From positions 124,001 to 188,000 of the forward strand of contig NZ_JADKRS010000002.1 of assembly GCF_015351075.1 (NCBI RefSeq): a stretch of 64,000 bases of DNA, written 5' to 3'. A program made the translations under genes and the position numbers. Positions 32,882 to 41,200 of this stretch are shown in pieces; within the stretch, counting starts at the first letter, position 1; the number at the start of each line of letters is the position of its first letter. The stretch is from Clavibacter sp. VKM Ac-2873 (GTDB lineage: Bacteria; Actinomycetota; Actinomycetes; Actinomycetales; Microbacteriaceae). Under the pieces are notes generated by a model, which saw nothing but the letters and a program-made list of their open reading frames with translations, ran no database searches and was not told the DNA's origin.

Positions 32882-34057
32882 ATGAAGGCACTCACCTGGC
32901 AGGGCATCCACGACGTCGAGGTCAAGGACGTCGCCGACCCCGTGATCGAGCAGGACACCGACGCGGTGATCCGCATCACGTCGACCGCGATCTGCGGATC
33001 CGACCTCCACCTCTACGAGGTGTTCGGCCCGTTCCTGGAGAAGGACGACGTGCTCGGGCACGAGAACATGGGCGTCGTCGAGCAGGTCGGCAGCGCCGTC
33101 ACCAAGCTCAAGGTCGGCGACCGCGTCGTCGTCCCGTTCGTCATCGCGTGCCACGACTGCTTCATGTGCGACAAGGGCCTGTTCACGCAGTGCGAGACCA
33201 CGCAGGTGAAGGCGCAGGGCAGCGGCGCCGCGCTGTACGGCTTCAGCGAGATGTACGGATCCGTCCCCGGCGGCCAGGCCGAGCGCCTCCGCATGCCGCT
33301 CGCCGACGTCAACGCGATCGTCGTGAACAGCGAGCTGCCCGACGAGCGCTACCTCTTCCTCAGCGACATCCTCCCCACCGCCTGGCAGGGCGTGCAGTAC
33401 GCCAACGTGCCCGCGGGCGGCACGCTCGGCGTCATGGGCCTCGGCCCGGTCGGCCAGTTCGCCTCGCGCATCGGCAAGCACCTGGGCTACCGCGTGATCG
33501 CGGTGGATCCCGTCCCCGAGCGCCGCGCCATGGCCGAGCGCCACGGCGTCGAGACCCTCGACCTCACCGACGACGTGGCCGACAAGCTGCGCGAGATGGT
33601 CGACGGCCGTGGCCCGGACGCCATGGTCGAGGCCGTCGGCATGGAGGCGCACGGCAGCCCCGCCGCCTCGTTCGCGCAGAAGGCCGCTGGCCTCCTGCCC
33701 GACGGCATCGCGAAGAAGGTCATGGACGTCGCGAGCGTCGACCGCCTCGCGGCCCTGCACACGGCGTTCGACGCGGTCCGCCGCGGCGGCACCGTCTCCA
33801 TCTCCGGCGTCTACGGCGGCGAGGCCGACCCGCTGCCCATGAAGTCGCTCTTCGACAAGCAGATCGCGATCCGCATGGGCCAGTGCAACGTCCAGTACTG
33901 GATCGAGGACCTGCTGCCCCTCGTCGAGGACCCGTCCGACCCGCTCGGCGTCCTCGACCTCGTCACGCACTCCGTGCCGCTCAGCGAGGCCGCGCACATG
34001 TACGAGATCTTCCAGAAGAAGGAGGACGGCTGCATCAAGGTGGTGCTGAAGCCGTAG
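32882..34057 (+). CDS. Zinc-dependent alcohol dehydrogenase (glutathione-independent formaldehyde dehydrogenase-like)
   Basis: 391 aa MDR-type enzyme. Catalytic zinc ligands lie in TAICGSDLHLYE and GHENMGVVE, a structural-zinc cysteine group follows as CHDCFMCDKGLFTQC, and a dinucleotide-binding GLGPVGQFASRIGK motif lies near residue 190. The long insertion between catalytic and Rossmann domains and the C-terminal GQCNVQYWIEDLLPLV are typical of the class of formaldehyde/threonine-type ADHs used in detoxification. A typical AGAAGGAG site precedes the ATG. It stands alone with a strong terminator behind it. Confidence 0.9.
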   Translation: MKALTWQGIHDVEVKDVADPVIEQDTDAVIRITSTAICGSDLHLYEVFGPFLEKDDVLGHENMGVVEQVGSAVTKLKVGDRVVVPFVIACHDCFMCDKGLFTQCETTQVKAQGSGAALYGFSEMYGSVPGGQAERLRMPLADVNAIVVNSELPDERYLFLSDILPTAWQGVQYANVPAGGTLGVMGLGPVGQFASRIGKHLGYRVIAVDPVPERRAMAERHGVETLDLTDDVADKLREMVDGRGPDAMVEAVGMEAHGSPAASFAQKAAGLLPDGIAKKVMDVASVDRLAALHTAFDAVRRGGTVSISGVYGGEADPLPMKSLFDKQIAIRMGQCNVQYWIEDLLPLVEDPSDPLGVLDLVTHSVPLSEAAHMYEIFQKKEDGCIKVVLKP

Positions 34058-34070
34058 CCTCCCGGCTCCG

Positions 34071-34113
34071 ACGACGACGGCCGCGTCCCCTGCCGGGGCG
34101 CGGCCGTCGTCGT
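34071..34113 (+). terminator. Strong hairpin terminator after the ADH gene
   Basis: A 15-bp perfect stem (ACGACGACGGCCGCG with its complement) encloses a 13-nt loop that itself contains CCCC/GGGG. It lies 14 bp after the ADH stop and before the convergent reductase gene. Confidence 0.8.
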
Positions 34114-34147
34114 GCGCGGGGCCCGCGGGCCCGGTGGGCGGGTCGGC

Positions 34148-34699
34148 TCAGGCGGCCGTCGCCGAGGAGCGCACGGCGTCGAGCACCTCGCGGAGCTGCG
34201 CCACGACCTCGGCGTCGTCCGCCGGGTGGCGCTCGGCGAACCGGATGACCGACTCGGGGACGGCCATCTTCACGTCCTCGAGCACGTGCGCGCCGGCGAT
34301 GCCGAGCGACTTGCGGGCCTCGTCCTGCGCCCACACGCCGCCGTACTGGCCGAAGGCGCTGCCGATCACCGCGGTCGGCGTGCCCGCGAGGGCGGACGCG
34401 CCGAACGGGCGCGAGGCCCAGTCGATCGCGTTCTTGAGCACCGCGGGCATCGTGCCGTTGTACTCGGGCGTGACCACGAGGAGGGCGTCCGCGGCGGCGA
34501 TCGCGTCGCGGAAGGCCACGGCGGCGTCGGGCACGGATCCCTTGACGTCGATGTCCTCGTTGTAGAAGGGGAGCCGGTCGAGGCCGGCGTGGATGTCGAG
34601 GGTCACGCCGTCGGGGGCGTGGCGCACCGCCGCCTCGGCGATCTGCTGGTTGGTGGAGCCTGAGCGCAGGCTGCCGACGAGCACGAGGACGTGCGTCAT
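34148..34699 (-). CDS. NADPH-dependent FMN reductase family protein
   Basis: 183 aa flavodoxin-like fold. VLVLVGSLRSGSTNQQIAEAA is the flavin phosphate loop and VVTPEYNGTMPAVLKNAIDWASRP is the family signature, as in NADPH-dependent FMN reductases and azo/chromate reductases. Uses FMN and NAD(P)H in the cytosol to reduce quinones or other electrophiles. A GAAGGAG site precedes the ATG. The next gene upstream on the same strand is 132 bp away, so it has its own promoter. Confidence 0.92.
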   Translation of the reverse strand: MTHVLVLVGSLRSGSTNQQIAEAAVRHAPDGVTLDIHAGLDRLPFYNEDIDVKGSVPDAAVAFRDAIAAADALLVVTPEYNGTMPAVLKNAIDWASRPFGASALAGTPTAVIGSAFGQYGGVWAQDEARKSLGIAGAHVLEDVKMAVPESVIRFAERHPADDAEVVAQLREVLDAVRSSATAA

Positions 34700-34831
34700 G
34701 GTGTTCTCCTTCGGGGTCGTTCCGGGTCGGATCGTCTCCGTCGACGGACCGCAGGGCGAGGCGCGTGCCTCGCCATCGACCCTAACGACCGTCGTATGAC
34801 GGCTCCCCGGACGTGCGCCTCCTGGCGCGGG

Positions 34832-35860
34832 TCAGCGGGCGCCGATGTCCGCGAGGATCCCGTCCATCAGCTCCGCGAGCGCGACCGACTCCGTGTGCGG
34901 CATCTCCGCGCACTCCACCTCGCCCACGCGGATCGCGTCCCGGGCGGCCCGGAACATGGGCACGTAGCCGCGGCCCTCGATCGCGTGCTCCTGCCGCTCG
35001 GGATCCCCGTCTGCGGGCACGACCGTGAGCGCGCGGGAGGCGAGGAACAGCGGATCCACCTCGATGCGGCCGGCCGTGCCGCTGACGGTCGCGCCCGTGG
35101 GGAGCGCCGCGACGAGCGAGCAGGCGAGGGTGGCGTGGCGACCGTCGGGCCAGCCGAGCAGGATCGCGACCTCGGTGTCGACGCCGCCGTCGATCACGGT
35201 GCCGACCGCGGCGACGGAGGAGGGCGTGCCGAACAGGCCGTGCGCGAACGCGAGCGGGTACACGCCCATGTCGAGCAGCGTGCCGCCGCCGACCTCCGGG
35301 TCCCAGAGGCGGCCCGTGCCGTCGGTGACGAAGCCGAAGGCGACGGAGATGGCGCGCGGATCCCCGATGCGGCCGTCCGCGATCGCCGCCCGCACGGCGA
35401 GATAGCCGGGGGAGAACGCCATCCAGAGCGCCTCGAGGAACAGGAGGCCGCGGGCGCGGGCGAGCTCGACGAGCGCGCGGGTGTCGGCGGCCGTGGTGGT
35501 GGCGGGCTTCTCGCAGACGACGTGCTTCCCGGCGCGGAGGGCGGCCTCGGCCTGCGACCGGTGGAGCGTGTGCGGGGTGGCGACGTAGACGGCGTCCACC
35601 TCGGGGTCGGCGAGGAGCGCTTCCAGGGTGTCGTGGATCCGCGCGATGCCGCACGCCTCGGCCAGCGCCTCGGCGCTCGCGCGCGTGCGGGAGTGGACGG
35701 CCACGACCTCGACGCCGGGGACGAGCTGCATGTCGGGGACGACCGAGGTCGCGATGCCGGCGGCGCCGACCACCCCGAAGCGGATCGGGCGGGCGTCGTC
35801 GCTGCCTTCCGCCTCGGGGTCGGGCGTGCGGGCGGGCGCGGGCGGCATCGTCGTCGACAT
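34832..35860 (-). CDS. Gfo/Idh/MocA family oxidoreductase
   Basis: 342 aa. The Rossmann domain starts IRFGVVGAAGIATSVVPDMQ, and VVCEKPATTT carries the conserved EKP lysine. The C-terminal domain contains the GGGTLLDMGVYPLAFA segment of dehydrogenases acting on sugars or dihydrodiols (dimeric dihydrodiol dehydrogenase type). NAD(P)-dependent oxidation of a sugar-like substrate is expected, substrate unknown. The first 25 residues are disordered. The start is supported by a TAGGCT box 6 nt upstream. Confidence 0.9.
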   Translation of the reverse strand: MSTTMPPAPARTPDPEAEGSDDARPIRFGVVGAAGIATSVVPDMQLVPGVEVVAVHSRTRASAEALAEACGIARIHDTLEALLADPEVDAVYVATPHTLHRSQAEAALRAGKHVVCEKPATTTAADTRALVELARARGLLFLEALWMAFSPGYLAVRAAIADGRIGDPRAISVAFGFVTDGTGRLWDPEVGGGTLLDMGVYPLAFAHGLFGTPSSVAAVGTVIDGGVDTEVAILLGWPDGRHATLACSLVAALPTGATVSGTAGRIEVDPLFLASRALTVVPADGDPERQEHAIEGRGYVPMFRAARDAIRVGEVECAEMPHTESVALAELMDGILADIGAR

Positions 35861-35866
35861 GGATCG

Positions 35867-35872
35867 AGCCTA
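35867..35872 (-). promoter_or_regulatory. -10 box (TAGGCT) for the Gfo/Idh/MocA gene
   Basis: TAGGCT on the reverse strand, exactly 6 nt from the ATG at 35860. Confidence 0.5.
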
Positions 35873-35939
35873 GGCGCGGGGTGCGCGTACGACCGGTGCC
35901 GTCGGCGGCCCGGGGCCGGCGGCCCACCGGCCCGGCGGG

Positions 35940-36686
35940 TCAGCGCCCGCTGAGCACCGCGAGCATCTCGTCGTGGCGGCTGTCGCGCTCGGCGAAGCGG
36001 AGGCCGTGCACGTCCTGCACCAGGATCTCCTCGTCCTCCGGGCGCGCCTGGAGGATCCCCATGACCTCGTCGAGGAAGTCCTCGAGCGGCAGGGCGTCGG
36101 CCGCGTCCTGCTGGCCGGGCATGAGCGCGGTCTGCACCTTGGGCGGCACCAGCTCGATCACCTCGACGGACGTGTCGGCGAGCTGCGCGCGGAGGCTCTG
36201 CGTGTACGAGTGCACGGCGGCCTTCGTGGCGGAGTAGGTGGGCGTGGCGGGCAGCGGCACGAACGCGAGGCCGGAGGAGACGGTCATGAGGGTCGCCTCG
36301 TCGCTCGCGAGGAGGCCGGGCAGGAACGCGTCGATCGTGCGGATGGTGCCGAGGAGGTTCGTCGTGACGACGGCCTCGGCGGTGGCCTGGTGCGCGGGAT
36401 CGCGGAGGTCCTCCGCCTGCATGACGCCGGCCATCGTGATCACGACGTCGAGGTCGGGGTGGCTGGCCGCGAGCTCGTCGCGCGCGGCCGTGATGGAGGC
36501 GGGGTCGGCGACGTCGAGCACGACCGACGACATGCCGTCGTGCTGCGCGGTGATCTCGTCGAGCAGCTCCCGTCGGCGCCCCGCGATGACGACGCGGTTG
36601 CCCGCGGCGTGGAACCGCTCGGCGAGCCCGCGGCCGATGCCCGAGGTGCTGCCGGTGATGAGGACGGTGCGGCCGGTGATCTTCAT
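35940..36686 (-). CDS. Short-chain dehydrogenase/reductase (DltE-like)
   Basis: 248 aa classical SDR. The cofactor motif TGSTSGIGRGLAERF is followed by VAGVMQ-type NAG region (ITMAGVMQAED), catalytic Ser in TVSSGLAF and YSATKAAVHSY (Tyr and Lys). The ending and the PPKVQTALMPGQ segment resemble the 'DltE-like' group. Substrate unknown. A GAAGGAG site sits before the ATG. It is convergent with nothing, its neighbour downstream on the same strand being the MocA-type gene's promoter region. Confidence 0.9.
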   Translation of the reverse strand: MKITGRTVLITGSTSGIGRGLAERFHAAGNRVVIAGRRRELLDEITAQHDGMSSVVLDVADPASITAARDELAASHPDLDVVITMAGVMQAEDLRDPAHQATAEAVVTTNLLGTIRTIDAFLPGLLASDEATLMTVSSGLAFVPLPATPTYSATKAAVHSYTQSLRAQLADTSVEVIELVPPKVQTALMPGQQDAADALPLEDFLDEVMGILQARPEDEEILVQDVHGLRFAERDSRHDEMLAVLSGR

Positions 36687-36887
36687 GGTGCTCCTTCGCG
36701 GCGTGGTCGCCGCCGACGGGATCGGCTTCGGGATCGGATGGTGGTGCACGTGCGTGGGTCGAGTGTGGCCCGTCGCGGGGTCGCGCGGGGCGGGCGCGCG
36801 GGGCCGATGCGGAGGATCCAGCGGGCGTTCACGTGGGGAGGGACGGCGGGGGCGTGACGGTCCGCTCGCGGCAGGGTGCCCGACCGC

Positions 36888-36893
36888 TACCGT
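36888..36893 (+). promoter_or_regulatory. -10 box (TACCGT) for tandem paralogue A
   Basis: TACCGT lies exactly 6 nt before the GTG at 36900. Confidence 0.5.
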
Positions 36894-36899
36894 CAGCGG

Positions 36900-38024
36900 G
36901 TGCCCGCTCCCCTCGCCTCCCCGCCCGCGACGACCACGAGGTCCGGGACCGCCGTCATCACCGCGGCCTTCACCGTGCTGCTCCTCGCCACGCTCGCGCT
37001 GTTCGCGCGCGGTCTCGTCGTCGTGCTGACGGGCCCGTCCGACGGGAACCCGGCCCTGACATGGACGGTGGCGTCGACCGCGCTGGTGCTCCTCCCGGCC
37101 TTCGTCGGCACCGCGGCGCGCGGGGACGCCATCCGGCGCGCGCTCGGGGTCCCGCCGCTGTCGACGGGCCTCGGCGTGAGCGCGCCCACGATCCTCGCCG
37201 GTCTCGTGGGCCTGGCGGCGATCCCCGCGGTCGTCGAGTCGCTCGGCGCGGGCCTGCCGGTGGCGCACGTCGCGGCCGCGCTCGCGGGCGCGGTCGGGGT
37301 CGGCGCGGTCGGCTGGATCCTCGGCGCCCGGGCGGGCGCCGACGCGGCGGAGCTGCGCGACGGCCTACGCGACGGCGTCCCGTTCCCGGCGGACGTGCCG
37401 TGGGATCGTCGCGCCGTCCTCCTGCGCGTCGCCGGGATCGCCGCGGTGGCCGCGGTGGCCGTCATGGTGGCGGCCGCCGTGCAGGCGCCGCCGGACGATC
37501 CGACCGCGTCCTTCCCCCTCGGCGCGGGGGTGCTGAGCGTGGGCGCGGCGGGCATCGTCGCCGGCATCGTGAGCATGCTCGTCGTGCAGGCGGCCGGCCG
37601 GGTCGTCCGCCCCCTCCTCCTCGACCTGGACGCCCCCACCCGGAAGGCCGTCCTGCGGCGGATCCGCGGCTGGGACGGGCCCCTCGAACCGGACCGCGAG
37701 TGGCGAGCCGCGCGCATCGCCCGCGCGTCGCGCATCGGCGAGGCGTTCAGCTCCGCCGGCATGGCGCTGATGCTCATGGGCGTCTCCGCCGTGGTGCTCG
37801 GCGCCGCCTCGATGGCGTCGCCCGACACCGCCCGCGTGCTGACGGCGGGCGCGGTCGCCCTCGCGTTCGTCGGCATGATCGTCATCGCCTTCCTCGGCGT
37901 GGCCTACGGGATGCTGCTGGTCCACTCCTCCGGCGACGCCGTGGTGGCGCTCGCCGCGTCGCCCCGACCGGGAGCGGTGGATGCGGATCGCTGGCCGGCT
38001 CCCATGGGCGCGCCGCTGGGCTGA
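36900..38024 (+). CDS. Multi-pass membrane protein, tandem paralogue A
   Basis: 374 aa with about eight to nine helices and no known family. It shares a layout with the next three genes: a membrane N-half, a cytosolic segment ending in PWDRRAV, a second helix pair, then PTRKAVLRRIRGWDGPLEPD followed by EWRAARIARASRI, and a final helix pair. The conserved basic helix and EWRAAR box lie in a predicted cytoplasmic loop. Start GTG 36900 is fixed by the TACCGT box. Function unknown. Confidence 0.6.
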   Translation: MPAPLASPPATTTRSGTAVITAAFTVLLLATLALFARGLVVVLTGPSDGNPALTWTVASTALVLLPAFVGTAARGDAIRRALGVPPLSTGLGVSAPTILAGLVGLAAIPAVVESLGAGLPVAHVAAALAGAVGVGAVGWILGARAGADAAELRDGLRDGVPFPADVPWDRRAVLLRVAGIAAVAAVAVMVAAAVQAPPDDPTASFPLGAGVLSVGAAGIVAGIVSMLVVQAAGRVVRPLLLDLDAPTRKAVLRRIRGWDGPLEPDREWRAARIARASRIGEAFSSAGMALMLMGVSAVVLGAASMASPDTARVLTAGAVALAFVGMIVIAFLGVAYGMLLVHSSGDAVVALAASPRPGAVDADRWPAPMGAPLG

Positions 38025-38104
38025 CCGCGACCGGGTGGGCTCGGTCCGCCCGCCGCCCTCGATCCACCCCGTCCGGGGGCTTCGGCTGCGGGGGTCCGCG
38101 CCGC

Positions 38105-38110
38105 TAGCGT
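38105..38110 (+). promoter_or_regulatory. -10 box (TAGCGT) for tandem paralogue B
   Basis: TAGCGT lies exactly 6 nt before a TTG start codon at 38117. Confidence 0.45.
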
Positions 38111-38116
38111 CGCGGT

Positions 38117-38791
38117 TTGAGCACTCCCCGCAGCGACCCCGCCCGTCCCGACGAGCGGACGGACCAGGCCGTGCGCCCGTCGGTCCCCCGGCAGGAGCGC
38201 CTCGCGCCCGACCTCGACTGGAGCGCCGCGCACGTCCGCCGCCGCGTCGCGATCGTCGTCGTCGTCGTCCTCGCGGCCGCCGCCCTCGCGCTCCTCCCGT
38301 TGCGGGACCTCCTCGACGGCGGTGCCGCGGAGATCGCCTCCCTGGCCGTGCAGGCCGGGTGCCTCGCCGGGGCGATCGCGTGCGTCGTCGTGTCGGTCCA
38401 GCTGCAGGTCGCCGCGATGCCGCTCGTCCAGGGCGTCAGCGGGGCGGACCGGAAGCGGATCAGCCGGCGGATGCTCGGCGGGCCCGGCCCCCTCGATCCC
38501 GACGCCGAGTGGCGCGCGGCCCGCATGGCGGCGTTCGCGCGCGTGTCGCACCCGTTCGGGTTGGGCGTCATCGGCCTGCTGGGGCTCGCCGCGCTGCTCT
38601 CCGTCGTCCGGCTCGCCCTCGAGGGCGCGCTCTTCGGCGTGGTCGCGACGGTCGTGCTCGTCGTCTGCATCCCGCTCGTGGGGTGGGAGCAGCGGCGGCG
38701 GATCCGGTACGCCGAGGCCTCGCGCGAGCTGGCGTGGTCGCCCGGTCCGCGGCCGGAGGCGGGGCTCGCGACCGACGCGATCGCCAGCTGA
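38117..38791 (+). CDS. Membrane protein, tandem paralogue B (short form)
   Basis: 224 aa. It corresponds only to the C-terminal half of paralogues A, C and D: LDWSAAHVRRR, two helices, SGADRKRISRRMLGGPGPLDPDAEWRAARMA, two more helices, then RRRIRYAEASRELAW. The N-terminal helix block is absent, replaced by a charged leader. A rare TTG start is inferred from the 6-nt spacing to TAGCGT. Function unknown; it may pair with the longer paralogues. Confidence 0.6.
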   Translation: MSTPRSDPARPDERTDQAVRPSVPRQERLAPDLDWSAAHVRRRVAIVVVVVLAAAALALLPLRDLLDGGAAEIASLAVQAGCLAGAIACVVVSVQLQVAAMPLVQGVSGADRKRISRRMLGGPGPLDPDAEWRAARMAAFARVSHPFGLGVIGLLGLAALLSVVRLALEGALFGVVATVVLVVCIPLVGWEQRRRIRYAEASRELAWSPGPRPEAGLATDAIAS

Positions 38792-38852
38792 TCCCGGCTC
38801 GGGACGCCGCCGCGCCCCGAGCGGGGGAGTGGGCGGGCGACCCGCGCGTCGA

Positions 38853-38858
38853 TAGCGT
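38853..38858 (+). promoter_or_regulatory. -10 box (TAGCGT) for tandem paralogue C
   Basis: TAGCGT lies exactly 6 nt before the GTG at 38865. Confidence 0.5.
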
Positions 38859-38864
38859 CGACCG

Positions 38865-39962
38865 GTGAGCACCCGAGTCGCCGATCCCGCATCCACCTCC
38901 ACCGCGCAGCCGGCACCCGGCGGTCGCCGCGGGCTCGCCCTGCTCCTCGCGCTCCTGACCGCGGGCACGGCCGTGCTCCTCGGCGCCGAGTTCTGGATCT
39001 CCGCCTCGGGTGACGGCGACGACGCCGCCTTCGTGCTCATCGCCGTGCACACGACGGCGGGCGTGCTCGCGCTGAGCCTCGCGCTGTCCCTCGGCCAGCT
39101 CGAGGTGCACCGCCCGTCGGGCCCGGCGGACGGGCCCAAGCCCCGATGGGTGGCGCTCCGCGTCTGGGCGACCATCACGGGCGCCCTCGCCATCGTCGCG
39201 ACGGGCGGGGCCCTGATCACGGGCGCGCCCGCGTGGATCGCCGTCGGCCTGCTCGCCGGGCTCGTCGGCATGGCGGGCGCGAGCTGGCTGATCGGGCACC
39301 GCACGCGCGTCGGCGCGGAGGCGCGGGAGGCGGGTGCGCGGGCGTCCGGCGCGGGGGAGGATCCGCTCCCCGGCCTCGACTGGACGCCCGCGGTGATCCG
39401 CCGCAAGATCCGCACCATCGTCTCGGTCGGCCTGCTCGGCGTGGTCGCGGGCACCGTCGTGGTGCTCCTCCTCCTCGACGAGCTCGACGGCGGCTTCGCC
39501 AGGGTGTGGCCGGCCGTCGTGCAGCTCGGCGCCGCGGCCGCCGCGATCACGACCACGGTGGTCATGTCCCCGCTGAACGCGGCGGTGGCGTCGATCGTGC
39601 GCGACCTGAGCCCCGCCGACCGCAAGCGCGTGGGGCGTCGCACGTCGGGCAAGGGCGAGCCGCTGCCGCCCCGGCTCGAGCACCGGGCGGCGCGCCTCGC
39701 GGCCGCCTCGCGCATCTCGCAGCGCTTCCAGATGGTGGCGTCGTCGCTCATCGTGGTCGTGTCGGTCGTCACCCTGCTGCAGCTCCACCTGGGCGAGTTC
39801 GCTTGGGGATTCCGGATCGTCGCGATCGTCCTCGGCGTCGGCTTCCTCGCGTTCCTCCCCTACGTCGTCATCGAGGACCGGCGCCGCAGCCGCTACGCGG
39901 CGTCCACGCGCGAGCTCGCGCGGTCGGTCCGGCCGTCGGACACCGATACGGTCCGCGCATGA
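38865..39962 (+). CDS. Multi-pass membrane protein, tandem paralogue C
   Basis: 365 aa with about eight helices. N-half: LLLALLTAGTAVLLGAEFWI and following helices. C-half: LDWTPAVIRRKIRTI, two helices, SPADRKRVGRRTSGKGEPLPPRL, EHRAARLAAASRIS, two helices, then RRRSRYAASTRELARS. It shares the LDWT-RRK, DRK-RR and RAAR boxes with B and D. Its stop overlaps the ATG of D by 3 nt, yet D also has its own promoter box inside the end of C. Confidence 0.6.
   Translation: MSTRVADPASTSTAQPAPGGRRGLALLLALLTAGTAVLLGAEFWISASGDGDDAAFVLIAVHTTAGVLALSLALSLGQLEVHRPSGPADGPKPRWVALRVWATITGALAIVATGGALITGAPAWIAVGLLAGLVGMAGASWLIGHRTRVGAEAREAGARASGAGEDPLPGLDWTPAVIRRKIRTIVSVGLLGVVAGTVVVLLLLDELDGGFARVWPAVVQLGAAAAAITTTVVMSPLNAAVASIVRDLSPADRKRVGRRTSGKGEPLPPRLEHRAARLAAASRISQRFQMVASSLIVVVSVVTLLQLHLGEFAWGFRIVAIVLGVGFLAFLPYVVIEDRRRSRYAASTRELARSVRPSDTDTVRA
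39947..39952 (+). promoter_or_regulatory. -10 box (TACGGT) for tandem paralogue D, inside paralogue C
   Basis: TACGGT is within the last codons of C and exactly 6 nt before the ATG at 39959. Confidence 0.45.
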
Positions 39963-41152
39963 GCCTGCGCGGAACGGACACCGGATCCTCCCCGACCGAG
40001 GGGACGCGTGGCGGCGGGCTCGGCGGGCGGATCGCGCTGCTGGTCGTCCTGGTCGCGCTCGTCCTCGGCCTCGGCACGCTCTACGGCTTCGGGCTGTACC
40101 AGGCGGCGGTCGTCGCCGACGTGGATGCGGTCGCCGTCCTCCCGCAGGTCGCCGCCGGCCTCCTGGCGCTGGCCTTCGCGCCCGCGCTCGGCTTGCTGGA
40201 GCTGCAGTCGCGGCGCGACCCGGTGCCCGCCGGCGCGACGCGTCCGCGTCCGGTGCGGGTGATCGTGTGGGTCGGGATCACCGCGCTCGTCGTGGTCGTG
40301 CACGCGGTCGCATCGCTGATCGGCGGCGTCTCCCCGCTCGTCGCGATCGGCTTCGTGGTGGCCGCCGTCGCGACGGCCGCCACCAGCTGGATCCTCGTGC
40401 TGCGCGCCCAGGCCGCCGCCGTCAGCCGGCTCGGCGCGCGCCTCGCCGACGACAGCCCGACCCTCTCCATCGACCTCGACTGGACCGCAGACACAGCCCG
40501 TCGCAAGTGGCGGCTCGTCGGCCTGGTGTTCGTGATCGCGCTCGTCGTCACCGTCGGCGGCGGTCTGCTCCTCGGCCGGATCGAGCCGCAGGACGCGGCC
40601 ACGAGCATCGCGCTCATGCTGCAGTTCTCGCTCCTCGCGCCGGCATTCACGTGCCTGCTCGTGTCCGTCGGCGCGCAGCTCTCCAGCGGCTCCATCACGA
40701 GCGGGCTGTCTGCGGAGGACCGCAAGGCCGTCGTGCGGCGCGCCGCGGGGACGGGCACGGCTCTCGCTCCCGAGCTCGAGTGGCGTGCGGCACGTCTGGC
40801 CGTGCACAGCGGCACGATCCAGCCGTTCCAGCTGGCGCAGTCGGGCCTGCTCATGGTCGGGATCTTCGTGCCCATGCTCATCCGCGGCGCCTTCGACGGG
40901 TTCCTGCTGGTGCTGTGGGTCGTGATCCTCGCGGCGTTCGTCGTGGTGCTGCCGTACGGGATCGCGCGGCTCCGGCGCGTGCAGCGGTTCGCCGGGACAG
41001 TGGGCGAGCTGGCGCGGGCCGAGGCGCCGGTGGGTGCGTCGGCCGGGCGCGAGGACGCGGCCGACAGCGACGAGACGGTCGGGCACGAGGACGTCGGCGG
41101 ATCCTCCGCGCACGCGTCCGCACCCGGCACGCCCCGCACGACCTCCGACTGA
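39959..41152 (+). CDS. Multi-pass membrane protein, tandem paralogue D
   Basis: 397 aa, the longest of the group. It contains IDLDWTADTARRKWRLVG, then SAEDRKAVVRRAAGTGTALAPE and LEWRAARLAVHSGTI, with four flanking helix pairs and an acidic C-terminal tail (DAADSDETVGHEDVGG). As in the other copies the conserved boxes are on cytoplasmic segments between helix pairs. No family was recognised. The position between ordinary core genes and the parallel architecture point to repeated local duplication. Confidence 0.6.
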   Translation: MSLRGTDTGSSPTEGTRGGGLGGRIALLVVLVALVLGLGTLYGFGLYQAAVVADVDAVAVLPQVAAGLLALAFAPALGLLELQSRRDPVPAGATRPRPVRVIVWVGITALVVVVHAVASLIGGVSPLVAIGFVVAAVATAATSWILVLRAQAAAVSRLGARLADDSPTLSIDLDWTADTARRKWRLVGLVFVIALVVTVGGGLLLGRIEPQDAATSIALMLQFSLLAPAFTCLLVSVGAQLSSGSITSGLSAEDRKAVVRRAAGTGTALAPELEWRAARLAVHSGTIQPFQLAQSGLLMVGIFVPMLIRGAFDGFLLVLWVVILAAFVVVLPYGIARLRRVQRFAGTVGELARAEAPVGASAGREDAADSDETVGHEDVGGSSAHASAPGTPRTTSD

Positions 41153-41188
41153 CAGCGCCCTCAGCCCGCCCCTGTCGGCGGCCCCCGC

Positions 41189-41194
41189 TACCGT
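41189..41194 (+). promoter_or_regulatory. -10 box (TACCGT) for the Nei-type glycosylase
   Basis: TACCGT lies exactly 6 nt before the ATG at 41201. Confidence 0.55.
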
Positions 41195-41200
41195 CGAGCC

